In this document: piece by piece, positions 27,120 through 35,461 of the stretch
Layout: every line of letters starts with the position of its first letter
Numbering within the stretch: the first letter of the stretch is position 1
Source: Sphingomonas sp. IC-56
Lineage (GTDB): Bacteria > Pseudomonadota > Alphaproteobacteria > Sphingomonadales > Sphingomonadaceae
Reading direction: 5' to 3'
DNA: 37,366 nucleotides
NCBI RefSeq assembly: GCF_021043375.1
Contig: NZ_JAJNDV010000015.1
Span: 1 to 37,366, forward strand
Position numbers and translations under genes: made by a program
The notes under the pieces: model-generated
Databases searched by the model: none
What the model was told of the DNA's origin: nothing
What the model saw: only the letters and a program-made list of their open reading frames with translations

Positions 27120-27224
27120 TGTTCCCCGGCGAAGGCCGGGGCCCAGTTGCTAAGGTGCTCGTGGCGGCGAGATGGCGCTCCTTCCAACTGCTCGCACCTG
27201 GGCCCCGGCCTCCGCCGGGGAACA
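27120..27224. repeat. composite palindromic intergenic repeat
   Basis: Outer arms 27120-27146 and 27198-27224 are inverted copies matching at 26 of 27 positions (core TTCCCCGGCGAAGGCCGGGG). The 51-nt centre contains a second, looser inverted pair (CAGTTG...AAGG against CCTT...CAACTG). The inner 21 nt at 27203-27223 recurs exactly at 30358-30378. It is a non-coding mobile-type repeat unit, distinct in sequence from the one at 7003-7087. Confidence 0.85.
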
Positions 27225-27319
27225 AGGGGTGGCCAGTCTCCCCATCCGGGAACCCCGCCCGACCCCCTGCCGTTATCTGGACCCACGCGGCATCCCGCCC
27301 GCGCCAGACAGCGAGCCTC

Positions 27320-28108
27320 ATGTCGGACTTACCAGAAACCCTCGATCCGTCCGTCTTCGAACCGCCCGAGGACGCCGTCGAATTCTATTCCGACAGCCTC
27401 AAGCTGCTCAACCAGTGGGACATTCCGTTCCTGTTGTCGGGCACCTATGCGCTCACCTGCCACACCGGGGTGATCCGCCCGACCAAGGACATCGACGTGT
27501 TCTGCAAGGCCGGCGACGCGCCCCGCCTGCTCGCGCACTTTAAGGAAGCCGGCTACACCATCACGATTGAGGACGACCGCTGGATCGGCAAGGTCTGGCA
27601 GGGCGAGAACTTCTTCGACGTGATCTACAACATCTCGTCGGCCTCGATCCCCGTCACCGACGCTTGGTTCACCGAAACCTATGAGGCAGAGGTGTATGGC
27701 AGCTGTGTCCGCATCACGCCGCCGACCGAATTCATCCTCTCCAAAATGTTCATCCAGGACCGCTATCGCTACGATGGGGCGGACGTCGCGCACGTCATCC
27801 TGAAGAAGCATGACGAGATCGATTGGCACCGCCTGCTCTCGGCGATGGAGCTCTATTGGGAGGTGCTATTGATGCACATTCTCAACTTCCGCTTCATCTA
27901 CCCGACCGAGCGCGACTGCATTCCGCGCTGGCTGTTCGACCTGCTGATCGAGCGGGTCCAGGCCCAGGCCGAGCTACCCCCGGCCAATGTAAAGGTTTGC
28001 CGCGGCAGGCTTTTGTCGCCGCGCGACTATGTCGTGGACATCAGCAGCTGGGGCTTTGCCGATGTCGTGGGCAAGGGATTGGAGGAGAAGCATGAGCGAC
28101 ACTTCTGA
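27320..28108 (+). CDS. nucleotidyltransferase-fold protein, substrate unknown
   Basis: A 262-residue cytoplasmic protein with the minimal nucleotidyltransferase signature: Gly41-Thr42 in LLSGTYAL, the metal pair Asp57-Ile-Asp59 in RPTKDIDVF, and a third acid Asp100 in NFFDVIYN. Such enzymes transfer NMP to RNA, proteins or antibiotics. The second half (about 130-262) is helical and has no domain I can name. ATG 27320 has a poor RBS and follows the palindromic repeat. Its last 17 bp overlap the start of the metallophosphoesterase gene, so the two are translated together. It could be an RNA- or protein-modifying enzyme, or a toxin-like NTase; neither is shown. Confidence 0.75.
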   Translation: MSDLPETLDPSVFEPPEDAVEFYSDSLKLLNQWDIPFLLSGTYALTCHTGVIRPTKDIDVFCKAGDAPRLLAHFKEAGYTITIEDDRWIGKVWQGENFFDVIYNISSASIPVTDAWFTETYEAEVYGSCVRITPPTEFILSKMFIQDRYRYDGADVAHVILKKHDEIDWHRLLSAMELYWEVLLMHILNFRFIYPTERDCIPRWLFDLLIERVQAQAELPPANVKVCRGRLLSPRDYVVDISSWGFADVVGKGLEEKHERHF

Positions 28109-28823
28109 GGCGCCGATCCGCCTCGCCGCCATCGGTGACCTGCACGTCACGGAACAGTCCGAACATCGGTATCGCGAACTGTTCGCAGAGATTTCGGAGA
28201 AAGCCGATGTCGTCGCGCTGTGCGGCGACCTGACGAATTTCGGCAAGACCGGCGAAGTCGAAAGCCTCGCCGAGGATCTGCGCGCCTGCACGATCCCCGC
28301 GGTCGCCGTGCTCGGCAACCACGATTACGAGTGTGGCCAGCCTGACGAGGTCAACCGCATCCTGACCCAGGCCGGCGTCACCATGCTCGACGACCAGGCG
28401 GTGGTGGTCAAAGGCGTCGGCTTTGCCGGCGTGAAGGGCTTTCTCGGCGGCTTTGGCCGCGGCGAGCTCGGCGCCTTCGGCGAAGCGGCCGTGAAGACCT
28501 TTGTCGAAGAGTCGCTCAACGAAGCGCGCAAGCTCGAAAACGGCCTGCGCTCGCTGCGCACCGACCGCACCGTCGCGGTGATGCACTATGCCCCGATCGT
28601 CGACACGGTGCAGGGCGAGCCGCCCGAGATCCACCCGTTCCTGGGCTCCTCACGCCTTGCCGACGCCGTCGACCGCTTCGACAACGTCAAGCTGGTCGTC
28701 CACGGCCACGCCCATCGCGGCACCTATGAGGGCCGCACCCGCCGCGGTATCCCGGTCTACAATGTCGCGCAGTTCGTGCTCTCGGAAGCGTTCGGGCGCC
28801 CCTATGCCGTGTTCGAGGTCTAG
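28092..28823 (+). CDS. calcineurin-like metallophosphoesterase
   Basis: A 243-residue protein with all motifs of the two-metal phosphoesterase fold: IGDLHV (Asp16, His18), CGDLTNFG (Asp46), LGNHDYE (Asn76, His77), the single His in VMHYAPI, and VHGHAHRG near the C-terminus. The family cleaves phosphomonoesters or diesters of nucleotides, RNA or proteins; the substrate is unknown. GGAGGAGAAG just before ATG 28092 is a strong ribosome site lying inside the upstream gene. The overlap with a nucleotidyltransferase suggests opposite reactions on one substrate. Its stop shares the CTAG at 28820-28823 with the stop of the convergent small ORF. Confidence 0.9.
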   Translation: MSDTSEAPIRLAAIGDLHVTEQSEHRYRELFAEISEKADVVALCGDLTNFGKTGEVESLAEDLRACTIPAVAVLGNHDYECGQPDEVNRILTQAGVTMLDDQAVVVKGVGFAGVKGFLGGFGRGELGAFGEAAVKTFVEESLNEARKLENGLRSLRTDRTVAVMHYAPIVDTVQGEPPEIHPFLGSSRLADAVDRFDNVKLVVHGHAHRGTYEGRTRRGIPVYNVAQFVLSEAFGRPYAVFEV

Positions 28824-29050
28824 CCTTCGCTGACGATCGGGTGCTCGCCGCGCACCCGGTCGAGCAGTGCCTCGATCGCCGCGACCTCGGCAACGCTGCC
28901 CGAGGGCGCGGCGGACCAGTTGCAGTGCGGGTGCGTCGCCGGGTCATAGACCCGCATCGCTCCCAGCACGCTTTTCCACCGCCGCCGGCTGCCGCCATAT
29001 TGCTTCACCAGCGCGGCGGTCAGCAGGTCCTGTAGGTCGCTTGCAGTCAT
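28820..29050 (-). CDS. small hypothetical protein (76 aa)
   Basis: The protein begins MTASDLQDLLTAALVKQYGG and contains a basic patch SRRRWKS and the segment DPATHPHCNW, then a C-terminal helix (AEVAAIEALLDRVRGEH). No family is recognised. ATG 29048-29050 has AGGTGG 5 bp upstream; a GTG at 29059 is an alternative. Codon use fits the neighbourhood. Stop codons of this gene and the phosphoesterase overlap on opposite strands, so it is probably a separate unit. The His/Cys/Trp-containing centre might bind a metal or nucleic acid, but that is a guess. Confidence 0.6.
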   Translation of the reverse strand: MTASDLQDLLTAALVKQYGGSRRRWKSVLGAMRVYDPATHPHCNWSAAPSGSVAEVAAIEALLDRVRGEHPIVSEG

Positions 29051-29175
29051 CGCGCCCACCTAGGGTGCACGGGGCCGGCCTGCAACGCTCGCCCTCTTCC
29101 CCGATTCCCACCCGGGCGATATGTAGCCACTCAACCCGCCCCGCGCGGCCTGTACCCCATGCAAAGGATCGCCCC

Positions 29176-30333
29176 TTGGCCACCGCCGCCCCCACGGTTC
29201 GCCCTGTCCTCACCAAGCGCGACACCAAGGCGTTCATCGACCTCGCGTACCGACTGAATGCGAGCGATCCCCACTGGGTGCCGCCGCTCAAGCAGGAAGT
29301 CGCCGGCACGATCGACCCCAAGAAGAATGGCTGGTTCAGCCATGCGCAGGCGCAGCTGTTCCTCGCCGAACGCGGCGGCCAGGTCGTCGGCCGCATCTCC
29401 GCGCATATCGACCGCCTCGCGCTCGAACAGCCCGCCGCACAAGGGTTCGGCCCCGGCACCGGCTTCTGGGGCCTGTTCGAGGCCGAGGACGAGATCGTCG
29501 CGCAGGCTCTGATCGAGCGCGCCGAGCAATGGCTGCGCGACCAAGGCATGACCCGCGCGATCGGCCCGGTCAGCCTGTCGATCTGGGAAGACCCCGGCCT
29601 GCTGGTAAAGGGTCACGACCATTCGCCCACCATCCTGATGGGCCACAATTCGCCGCGCTATCAGGGCTGGATCGAGGCGCTCGGCTACAGCGCAGCCAAG
29701 AAACTCGTCACCTACGAAGTGAACATCACCCAGGAATTCCCCCGCCTCGTCCAGCGCATCGTCGCCAATGGCGAGAAGAACGACCGCATCCGCATCCGCG
29801 GCGTCGACAAGTCGCGCTTCGACGAGGAAGCCGCGATCATCCTCGCCATCCTCAACGATGCATGGTCGGACAATTGGGGCTTCGTGCCCCTGACCCCGCC
29901 CGAAGTCGCGGACGTCGGCAAGAAACTGAAGCCCCTGGTGTTCGAGGATCTGATCATGATCGCCGAACTCGATGGCGAGCCGGTCGCCTTCATGGTCACG
30001 CTGCCCGACATGAACGAAGCCGTGAAGCCGCTCGGCGGTTCGCTGCTGCCCTTTGGCTGGGCCAAGCTGCTGCTGTGGCTGCGCAAGCCCCGCGTCCGCA
30101 CCATGCGCGTCCCGCTGATGGGCGTGGTGAAGCGCCTGCAATCCTCGCGCATGGCCAGCCAGCTCGCCTTCATGATGATCGAATATATCCGCCGCGCCTC
30201 GGTTGCAAACTACGGCGCCTCGCGTGGCGAGATCGGCTGGATCCTCGACGACAACCAGGGGATGCTCGCCATCGCCGAAGCCATCGAGAGCCGCATCAAC
30301 CGCGAATATCTGGTCTATCAGAAGCCACTTTAA
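29176..30333 (+). CDS. GNAT-like acetyltransferase family protein (YghO type)
   Basis: A 385-residue protein with acetyltransferase-like elements: RPVLTKRDTKAFIDLAYRLN at the N-terminus, the strand AQLFLAERGGQVVGRISAHI, and a later LIMIAELDGEPVAFMVTLPD. It resembles the YghO-like group often annotated as N-acetyltransferase; the substrate is unknown. I start at TTG 29176 because AAGGA (29164-29168) lies 7 bp upstream and an ATG at 29159 is out of frame. The long open frame upstream of 29176 has no start with an RBS and overlaps the opposite gene. A hairpin related to the palindromic repeat ends the gene. Confidence 0.72.
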   Translation: MATAAPTVRPVLTKRDTKAFIDLAYRLNASDPHWVPPLKQEVAGTIDPKKNGWFSHAQAQLFLAERGGQVVGRISAHIDRLALEQPAAQGFGPGTGFWGLFEAEDEIVAQALIERAEQWLRDQGMTRAIGPVSLSIWEDPGLLVKGHDHSPTILMGHNSPRYQGWIEALGYSAAKKLVTYEVNITQEFPRLVQRIVANGEKNDRIRIRGVDKSRFDEEAAIILAILNDAWSDNWGFVPLTPPEVADVGKKLKPLVFEDLIMIAELDGEPVAFMVTLPDMNEAVKPLGGSLLPFGWAKLLLWLRKPRVRTMRVPLMGVVKRLQSSRMASQLAFMMIEYIRRASVANYGASRGEIGWILDDNQGMLAIAEAIESRINREYLVYQKPL

Positions 30334-30353
30334 GGGCGCGCTCAAACCTTACC

Positions 30354-30379
30354 AGTTCCCCGGCCTCCGCCGGGGAACT
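30354..30379. terminator. repeat-derived hairpin between convergent genes
   Basis: Perfect 11-bp stem (30354-30364 with 30369-30379) with a CTCC loop, between stops at 30333 and 30391. Positions 30358-30378 are identical to 27203-27223 of the composite repeat, so this looks like a half copy of that unit now sitting where a bidirectional terminator would be. Confidence 0.65.
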
Positions 30380-30390
30380 AGAAGGGTTCT

Positions 30391-33234
30391 CTACTTCCCC
30401 CGCAACGCCGGCGTATCCAGGTCCAGCGCCCCCACCGGGATCACCTCCACGTGGGGATGCGCCGCCCGCAGCTTGTCCGCGAACAGCTTGGCGTCGCCGA
30501 CGACAACGACCGTAGCCCCAGCCGGCGTAATCGCCCGCCGCGCAGCCGCGGCCGCTGCTTCCGGGGTCACCGCCCCGATCCGCGTGCGCAGCCTGGCCGC
30601 CTCGCCCGGCTCCACGCCTTGCAGCACCAGATTGGCCAGGGTGCCGGCGAAGCCTGCGCTGGTTTCGGCCTGCCGTGCCACGCCGCCCTGGATAAAGGCC
30701 ACCCGCTGGCCCACCGTCTCGGCGTCCAGAGGCTCGCTCGCCAGGCGCTTCAGCTCGGTCTCGAAGATCCCGACCACCTCGGGCGCGCTCTCGTTCTTGG
30801 TCTGCGCGGCCACGCCCAACATGCCCTCACCGGCCCGCGGCGACAGCGCGCTATAGGCCCCATAGGACAGCGCCCGCTTGACGCGCACCTCCTGGAACAG
30901 CCGCCCGTTGGACCCGGCGCCCAGCACCGCATTGGCGATCATCAGGTCGGCATAGGCCGGGTCGCTGCGCGCGGGAATGCGCAGCCCCGCCGCCACTGCC
31001 GCCTGCCCCGCACCCGGCATGTCGACGACGATCACCCGCGGCGCGCCGGAGCCTGCAGCAGCAGCCGGCGCCACCGGCGCAGCCCCGCCCGTCCGCCAAT
31101 CGGCGAACAGCCGATCACCGATCCGCCGCGCGTCCGCCGGCGCGATTCCGCCGGTCACGATCAGCGTGGCATTGTCCGGCCGCCACCACTGGTCGCGCTG
31201 CGCCACCAGCTGCTCGCGGCCGATGCCGCCCAGCGAGCGCGGCGTGGCCACCGCGCCATAAGCACCCGCACCATATACCGCGCGCTGCATCACCATGTTC
31301 GCCAGCGCGCCGGGCGTCTTCAGTGCGACCTGCAACTGGTCGATCCGTCGGCGCCGCTCCTGCTCGAACTCGTCTGCGGGGAAGGACGCATTGCGCGCCA
31401 CATCGGCCAGCACCCTGCCCGCCGCCTCCAGCGCACCCACCGGCGCCGTGACGCTCAGCACCGTGCCGTCCGGCGCAGCATCGGCTCGGATCGACGCGCC
31501 CAGCGCTTCCAGTTCGGCGGCGATCTGCCGGGCCGATCGCGTCGGCGTGCCCTTGGTCGCGATCAGCGCGGCCATCTCGGCCACGCCTGCCCTCCCCTGC
31601 GGATCGGTGGCGCTGCCGCCCTTGAACACCAGCGAAATCGTCGCGATCGGCACTTGGCCCGTGCGCGCCGTCACCAGCCGCATGCCGTTGCCAAGCCGCG
31701 CTTCCTCGATCATCGGATCGGTCACCGCCACGGCCGAAGCCGGCGCCGGCGGCTGCTCGCGCTCCCCCTCGGCCGCCAGCGTCAGCGGCGTGCCGGTTGC
31801 GGCGGGCACGCTCGCCCAGCGCGGCATCGGCACCGGGTTCTTCCAATCGTCCTTTGCACCCGCCGGACGCTTGCTCTCGTCCAGATAACGGAAGTCCACC
31901 CGCGCCTCGGGCTTCAGATACTTGCGCGCCACCCGCTGCACGTCCGCCGCGGTCACCCGGTCGATCCCGGCCAGCCTTTTGTCGTCGGCCTTGGGGTCAC
32001 CGGTCCGCACCAATGCCTCACCCAGCGCAAAGGCTCGCCCCGAGGCCGTCTCGCGCGAAGCCAGTGCGTCCGCCATCAGCTCGTTGCGCGCTTCGGCCAG
32101 CTCCGCCGCGCTCACCGGCGCATCGCGCAGCCGCGCGATCTCGGCAGCCAGCGCCGCCTCGGCCTGCTCCACACTCGTCCCGCTTGCCAGCGTCACCATC
32201 GGCGCCAGGAAGCCATTGCCTTCCACGTCATTCAGGTTGGTGGTGGCGCTGCTCGCGATCGGGCGGTCGAAAACCAGCGCGCGCTTCAGCCGCGAATTGT
32301 CGCCGGTGGAAAGGATCGCGTCCAGCACCACCAGCGCCGGCAGGTCCGGATGCGCCGAGCCCGGGATGCGCCAGCTGCTGGCGATCATCGGCAACGGCAC
32401 ATTGGGGGCATAAACCGTCACTGCTCGCGGCTGGGTCCGCGGCTTCTCGCTGGCGCGGATTTCCAGCGGCAGCGCCGATTTGCGCCGCGGCACCGCCCCG
32501 AAATAGCGGTCCACCAGCGGGTTCAGCGTGGCGGGATCGAAGTTCCCCGCGACGATCAGCGTCGCCGTATCCGGCCCATAATAAGCCTGGTGGAACGCCA
32601 GCGCGTCGGCCAGCGTCGCTGCGTCCAGTTCTTCCAGGCTGCCGATCCCCGAACGCCGCTCGGGCACCGTGTCATGGCTGTTCTCGTCCAGCGCGATCCG
32701 CAACCGGCCATAAGCCGGGGCCAGCACGCGCTGGCGATATTCCTCCTTCACCACGTTGCGCTCGGTGTTGAACACTTCGGCGTCGATCACCGGGCGCGCC
32801 ATGCGCTCGGCATGGGTCCACAGCATCGTCTCCAGATACTGCGCCGGCACCGTCTCGTAATAATTCGTGCGATCGAACCAGGTCGACGCGTTGCGCACGC
32901 CGCCGACATTCTCGGTCAGCCGGTTGATCATGTTGTAGGGCATGTTGCGCGTCTTGCGCGACAGGATGTGCTCGAACAGGTGCGCAAAGCCCGACCGGCC
33001 ATCGGGGTCGTGCTTCGACCCTACATCATACCACACCTGCACGCTGACGGTCGGCGTGGTTGTGTCGCGAATCGCGATCACCCGCAGCCCGTTGGCCAGC
33101 GTCCGCTCGGTGAAGCCGATCGGCGGCACCGTGATCCGCGGCGGCGCGGCGGCGGTCTGCGCCTGAACCGCGGTCGGCGCAGCGCCGGCAAGCAGGAGTG
33201 CCGCAAAGACGCGGCGAGCAACAACAGCGCGCAA
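30391..33234 (-). CDS. exported M16 family metallopeptidase, two-half fusion
   Basis: A 947-residue protein with an N-terminal signal peptide (FAALLLAGAAPTAVQAQ). The first half has the inverted zinc motif H85-L-F-E88-H89 in FAHLFEHIL and the distal helix NTERNVVKEEYRQR, so it should be an active zinc peptidase. The second half repeats the M16 fold but reads GVAEMAALIA where the motif would be, so it is the inactive partner. This corresponds to PqqL/pitrilysin-like fused M16 proteases of the periplasm. TTG 33234 is the likely start, with AAGGGGA 6 bp upstream; an ATG at 33241 is in another frame. Confidence 0.92.
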   Translation of the reverse strand: MRAVVARRVFAALLLAGAAPTAVQAQTAAAPPRITVPPIGFTERTLANGLRVIAIRDTTTPTVSVQVWYDVGSKHDPDGRSGFAHLFEHILSRKTRNMPYNMINRLTENVGGVRNASTWFDRTNYYETVPAQYLETMLWTHAERMARPVIDAEVFNTERNVVKEEYRQRVLAPAYGRLRIALDENSHDTVPERRSGIGSLEELDAATLADALAFHQAYYGPDTATLIVAGNFDPATLNPLVDRYFGAVPRRKSALPLEIRASEKPRTQPRAVTVYAPNVPLPMIASSWRIPGSAHPDLPALVVLDAILSTGDNSRLKRALVFDRPIASSATTNLNDVEGNGFLAPMVTLASGTSVEQAEAALAAEIARLRDAPVSAAELAEARNELMADALASRETASGRAFALGEALVRTGDPKADDKRLAGIDRVTAADVQRVARKYLKPEARVDFRYLDESKRPAGAKDDWKNPVPMPRWASVPAATGTPLTLAAEGEREQPPAPASAVAVTDPMIEEARLGNGMRLVTARTGQVPIATISLVFKGGSATDPQGRAGVAEMAALIATKGTPTRSARQIAAELEALGASIRADAAPDGTVLSVTAPVGALEAAGRVLADVARNASFPADEFEQERRRRIDQLQVALKTPGALANMVMQRAVYGAGAYGAVATPRSLGGIGREQLVAQRDQWWRPDNATLIVTGGIAPADARRIGDRLFADWRTGGAAPVAPAAAAGSGAPRVIVVDMPGAGQAAVAAGLRIPARSDPAYADLMIANAVLGAGSNGRLFQEVRVKRALSYGAYSALSPRAGEGMLGVAAQTKNESAPEVVGIFETELKRLASEPLDAETVGQRVAFIQGGVARQAETSAGFAGTLANLVLQGVEPGEAARLRTRIGAVTPEAAAAAARRAITPAGATVVVVGDAKLFADKLRAAHPHVEVIPVGALDLDTPALRGK

Positions 33235-33300
33235 GAACCATCCCCTTCAAAACAATGGGGAGAAGCTAAGCCGATCCGCGCGCCGCCCGCAATGCGCGCT

Positions 33301-33813
33301 TCAGCGATTACGTCGCCGCACGCTCTCTGCCAGCACCGTGGCGAACACCAGCCAGCCGGTCAGCGGCACGCCCGCCAATGCCGCCGGGCGGTCGACTCGC
33401 GCCGCTGCTGCGACATAGCCGGCGCTCGACCCCATCATCGCCGCAGCCGCCACGCTGCTGCTGGTCAGGTCGCGCTTGCGGAAGAACAGCTCGGTCCACC
33501 CGCCGATCATCGCGCTGGTGCCCAGCCACAGCGCCACCGCCGTGTTGCGCTCGGGCGAGGCCGGCGTGCGCAGCAGCCGGTACCCGCCCACTGCCATGCC
33601 GGTCTCCAGCACCGGCCACACCGCGCCAAACACCTTGTCGGGCGGCGTGAAGCCGGGCTTGTCCAGCCGGCGGTACCAGCGTTGAATTCCGGGATGCCCC
33701 GGCTCAGGCGCGTTGCGCCGTCCCACCAGCGCGCTGACGCCCAGCACACCCGCGACGATTGCCCCGGCCACCAGGCGGCTAGCGCCCGTTCTGCTTGTGA
33801 TTGCTTGCTGCAT
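33301..33813 (-). CDS. tspO: TspO/MBR family protein
   Basis: A 170-residue protein with five hydrophobic helices and the TspO signature: WYRRLDKPGFTPPDKVFGAVWPVLE (seen as WYRRLDKPGFTPP and FGAVWPVLE), GGYRLL and the helix ALWLGTSAMIGGWTELFF. TspO binds tetrapyrroles and steroid-like ligands in the membrane and affects stress and pigment regulation. ATG 33811-33813 gives the usual length. Compared with the textbook family, the Trp-rich character is reduced. This is the second TspO-related protein in the window, the other (14246-15046) being a larger type. Confidence 0.9.
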   Translation of the reverse strand: MQQAITSRTGASRLVAGAIVAGVLGVSALVGRRNAPEPGHPGIQRWYRRLDKPGFTPPDKVFGAVWPVLETGMAVGGYRLLRTPASPERNTAVALWLGTSAMIGGWTELFFRKRDLTSSSVAAAAMMGSSAGYVAAAARVDRPAALAGVPLTGWLVFATVLAESVRRRNR

Positions 33814-33885
33814 CCCGGACCAACCCACAGGTCGGCGCGAAGCTCCCCGCAATGGGTGCATGCTCGGCGATGTTCAGGGCACCCC

Positions 33886-33976
<91 letters not shown>

Positions 33977-34110
33977 GCAAGGGGAAAGCGATGCATCGGC
34001 TCCCGGGGGAGCTAAGCACCGGTCGATTTGAGCGGCGGCCTCTAGCGTAGCTTTTCCGGGTCCGCAAGCGGGTCCTTGTACAAAGATGTCGGCGCATTAG
34101 ATTGGACGAT

Positions 34111-34491
34111 ATGTCGCGTACCCCCGTTTTATCGTCTCCCATCGAAGCTCTGGTCCCCATGCCCCCCGTCTCCTCGGCGCGTTTCGCGATCGGAGAGGTG
34201 GTGCGCCACCGCTTGTTTGATTTTCGCGGGGTGATCTTCGACGTCGATCCGGTCTTCGCAAATTCCGACGAATGGTATGATTCGATCCCCGAGGATGTGC
34301 GCCCGGCCAAGGACCAGCCCTTCTACCATCTGCTCGCGGAGAATTCCGACTCGAGCTACATCGCCTATGTCAGCCAGCAGAACCTGGTCGCTGACGACAG
34401 CGACGAGCCGGTCGACCATCCCGCCATCGCCGGGCTGTTCGATGGCCGCACCGACGGGCGCTACAAGCTCAAGCGCGAACACCGCCACTAA
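34111..34491 (+). CDS. hspQ: heat shock protein HspQ
   Basis: A 126-residue protein containing the YccV/HspQ core: FAIGEVVRHRLFDFRGVIFD, DPVFANSDEWYDSIPED and RPAKDQPFYHLLAENSDSSY. HspQ in E. coli is a hemimethylated-DNA-binding-fold protein that acts as a specificity factor for Lon protease and is heat induced. The core starts about 25 residues in; the N-terminal extension is Ser/Pro-rich. ATG 34111 is the first good start; ATG 34159 is an alternative that would remove most of the extension. It lies 135 bp from the tRNA-Ser 5' end, on the opposite strand. Confidence 0.92.
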   Translation: MSRTPVLSSPIEALVPMPPVSSARFAIGEVVRHRLFDFRGVIFDVDPVFANSDEWYDSIPEDVRPAKDQPFYHLLAENSDSSYIAYVSQQNLVADDSDEPVDHPAIAGLFDGRTDGRYKLKREHRH

Positions 34492-34509
34492 GGGTGACAA
34501 AGGTGGAAG

Positions 34510-34542
34510 GTGCGGGCCGGGACCTCCCTTCCCGGCCCGCAC
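34510..34542. terminator. bidirectional hairpin between hspQ and a small secreted protein
   Basis: Perfect 13-bp GC-rich stem (34510-34522 with 34530-34542) and a 7-nt loop between convergent stops at 34491 and 34553. No U-tract. Confidence 0.65.
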
Positions 34543-34552
34543 GCCAGCCGGC

Positions 34553-34822
34553 TCAGCGCGGCTTCTTGCGCTTCCGCTCACGGCTGGTGGCCTTGTCCGA
34601 TTCGCCGGGCGCGGTCGCTGCCGCGTCGGGCTGCGCGACCGGCTCCGCCGCGGGATCGAATTGGGGTGTGGTGGTGGTCGCATCGGGCGCCGGCATGGCG
34701 GGATCGGTGCCGGGACTCGGATTGGCCGGCGCAGTGTCGGGCGCCTGCGTCTGGGGCGTGGTCTGCTGCGGCGCGGTCTGGACTGGAGCCGCCATCATGG
34801 CAGCAAGGCTGATCAACAACAT
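34553..34822 (-). CDS. small secreted Pro/Thr-rich protein with basic tail (89 aa)
   Basis: A short signal peptide (MLLISLAAMMAAPVQTA) is followed by a low-complexity body rich in Pro, Thr, Gln, Ala and Asp, and an unusual basic tail (SRERKRKKPR). It is predicted disordered and periplasmic. ATG 34820-34822 has AAGGA 8-9 bp upstream. No family is recognised; longer frames further upstream run through the rplU leader and gene antisense and are not real. Confidence 0.65.
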   Translation of the reverse strand: MLLISLAAMMAAPVQTAPQQTTPQTQAPDTAPANPSPGTDPAMPAPDATTTTPQFDPAAEPVAQPDAAATAPGESDKATSRERKRKKPR

Positions 34823-35140
34823 AAGGGTTATCCTTTGATCGGTTTGAACACCCCTGTTCGCCCCTGACCCTAGGCGCATGGCGTGCCGAGAACAGGTTGC
34901 AGCGGCGAAACGACGCGCCTGCGGGGCGCAATTGCGCGCCTCCCGACGAGTTGAGCCGATCCGCCCGGCGAGCCGAGCGGAGCCGCACCGCGACTCGCAA
35001 GGTCTCAGTCGAGGGGCAAACAACGCCATTAAATAGAGCCACCCCGGTTGACTTCGCAGGGCCAATCCCTTAGCTGCGCCCTTCCTCCTGCCGGGCTTTG
35101 CCATGGCGGGCACAAGCATTTGATGTAGAGAAGAGACCCG
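34823..35140. other. 318-bp gene-free region before rplU
   Basis: This gap holds the promoters of two divergent genes. I see a GC-palindrome GCGCAATTGCGC at 34926-34937, a GC-rich stretch with several short inverted repeats, and the TTGACT promoter candidate at 35048. No further gene, tRNA or known riboswitch was recognised in it. Confidence 0.5.
35048..35076 (+). promoter_or_regulatory. candidate housekeeping promoter of rplU-rpmA
   Basis: TTGACT at 35048-35053 is a near-consensus -35 element; after 17 bp the sequence TAGCTG (35071-35076) is a weak -10. A start near 35083 would leave a leader of about 58 nt before rplU. No other such element lies in the gap in this direction. Confidence 0.4.
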
Positions 35141-35437
35141 ATGTTCGCTATCGTGCGCACGGGCGGCAAGCAGTATCGCGTTGCCGCAGGAGACAAGATC
35201 GTCGTCGAGAAGCTCGACGGCGAAGCAGGCTCGACCATCACGCTCGGGGATGTCCTCCTCGCTGGCGAGGGTGGCGACTTCAAGTCGACGGACGGCCTGA
35301 CCGTCTCCGCAGAAATCGTCGCACAGGCGAAGGCCGAGAAGGTCATCGTCTTCAAGAAGCGTCGTCGCCACAACTATCGCCGCAAGAATGGCCATCGTCA
35401 GAATCACACGATTCTGAAGATCACGGCCATCGGCTGA
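35141..35437 (+). CDS. rplU: 50S ribosomal protein L21
   Basis: The 98-residue product starts [20 protein letters not shown] and contains the L21 signature [20 protein letters not shown], with a C-terminal [10 protein letters not shown]21 binds 23S rRNA in the large subunit. It is the first gene of the classical rplU-rpmA pair, 24 bp before rpmA. The length is normal, and there is no C-terminal extension as seen in some alphaproteobacteria. Confidence 0.98.
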   Translation: MFAIVRTGGKQYRVAAGDKIVVEKLDGEAGSTITLGDVLLAGEGGDFKSTDGLTVSAEIVAQAKAEKVIVFKKRRRHNYRRKNGHRQNHTILKITAIG

Positions 35438-35461
35438 GCGCAGGCACGAGGAGTTTAGCAA

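Noticed and set aside
25250..27286. 678-codon minus-strand open frame opposite the YcbB-type transpeptidase
   Set aside because: Shadow of a well-supported gene on the plus strand; no domain and Gly/Arg/His-rich composition.
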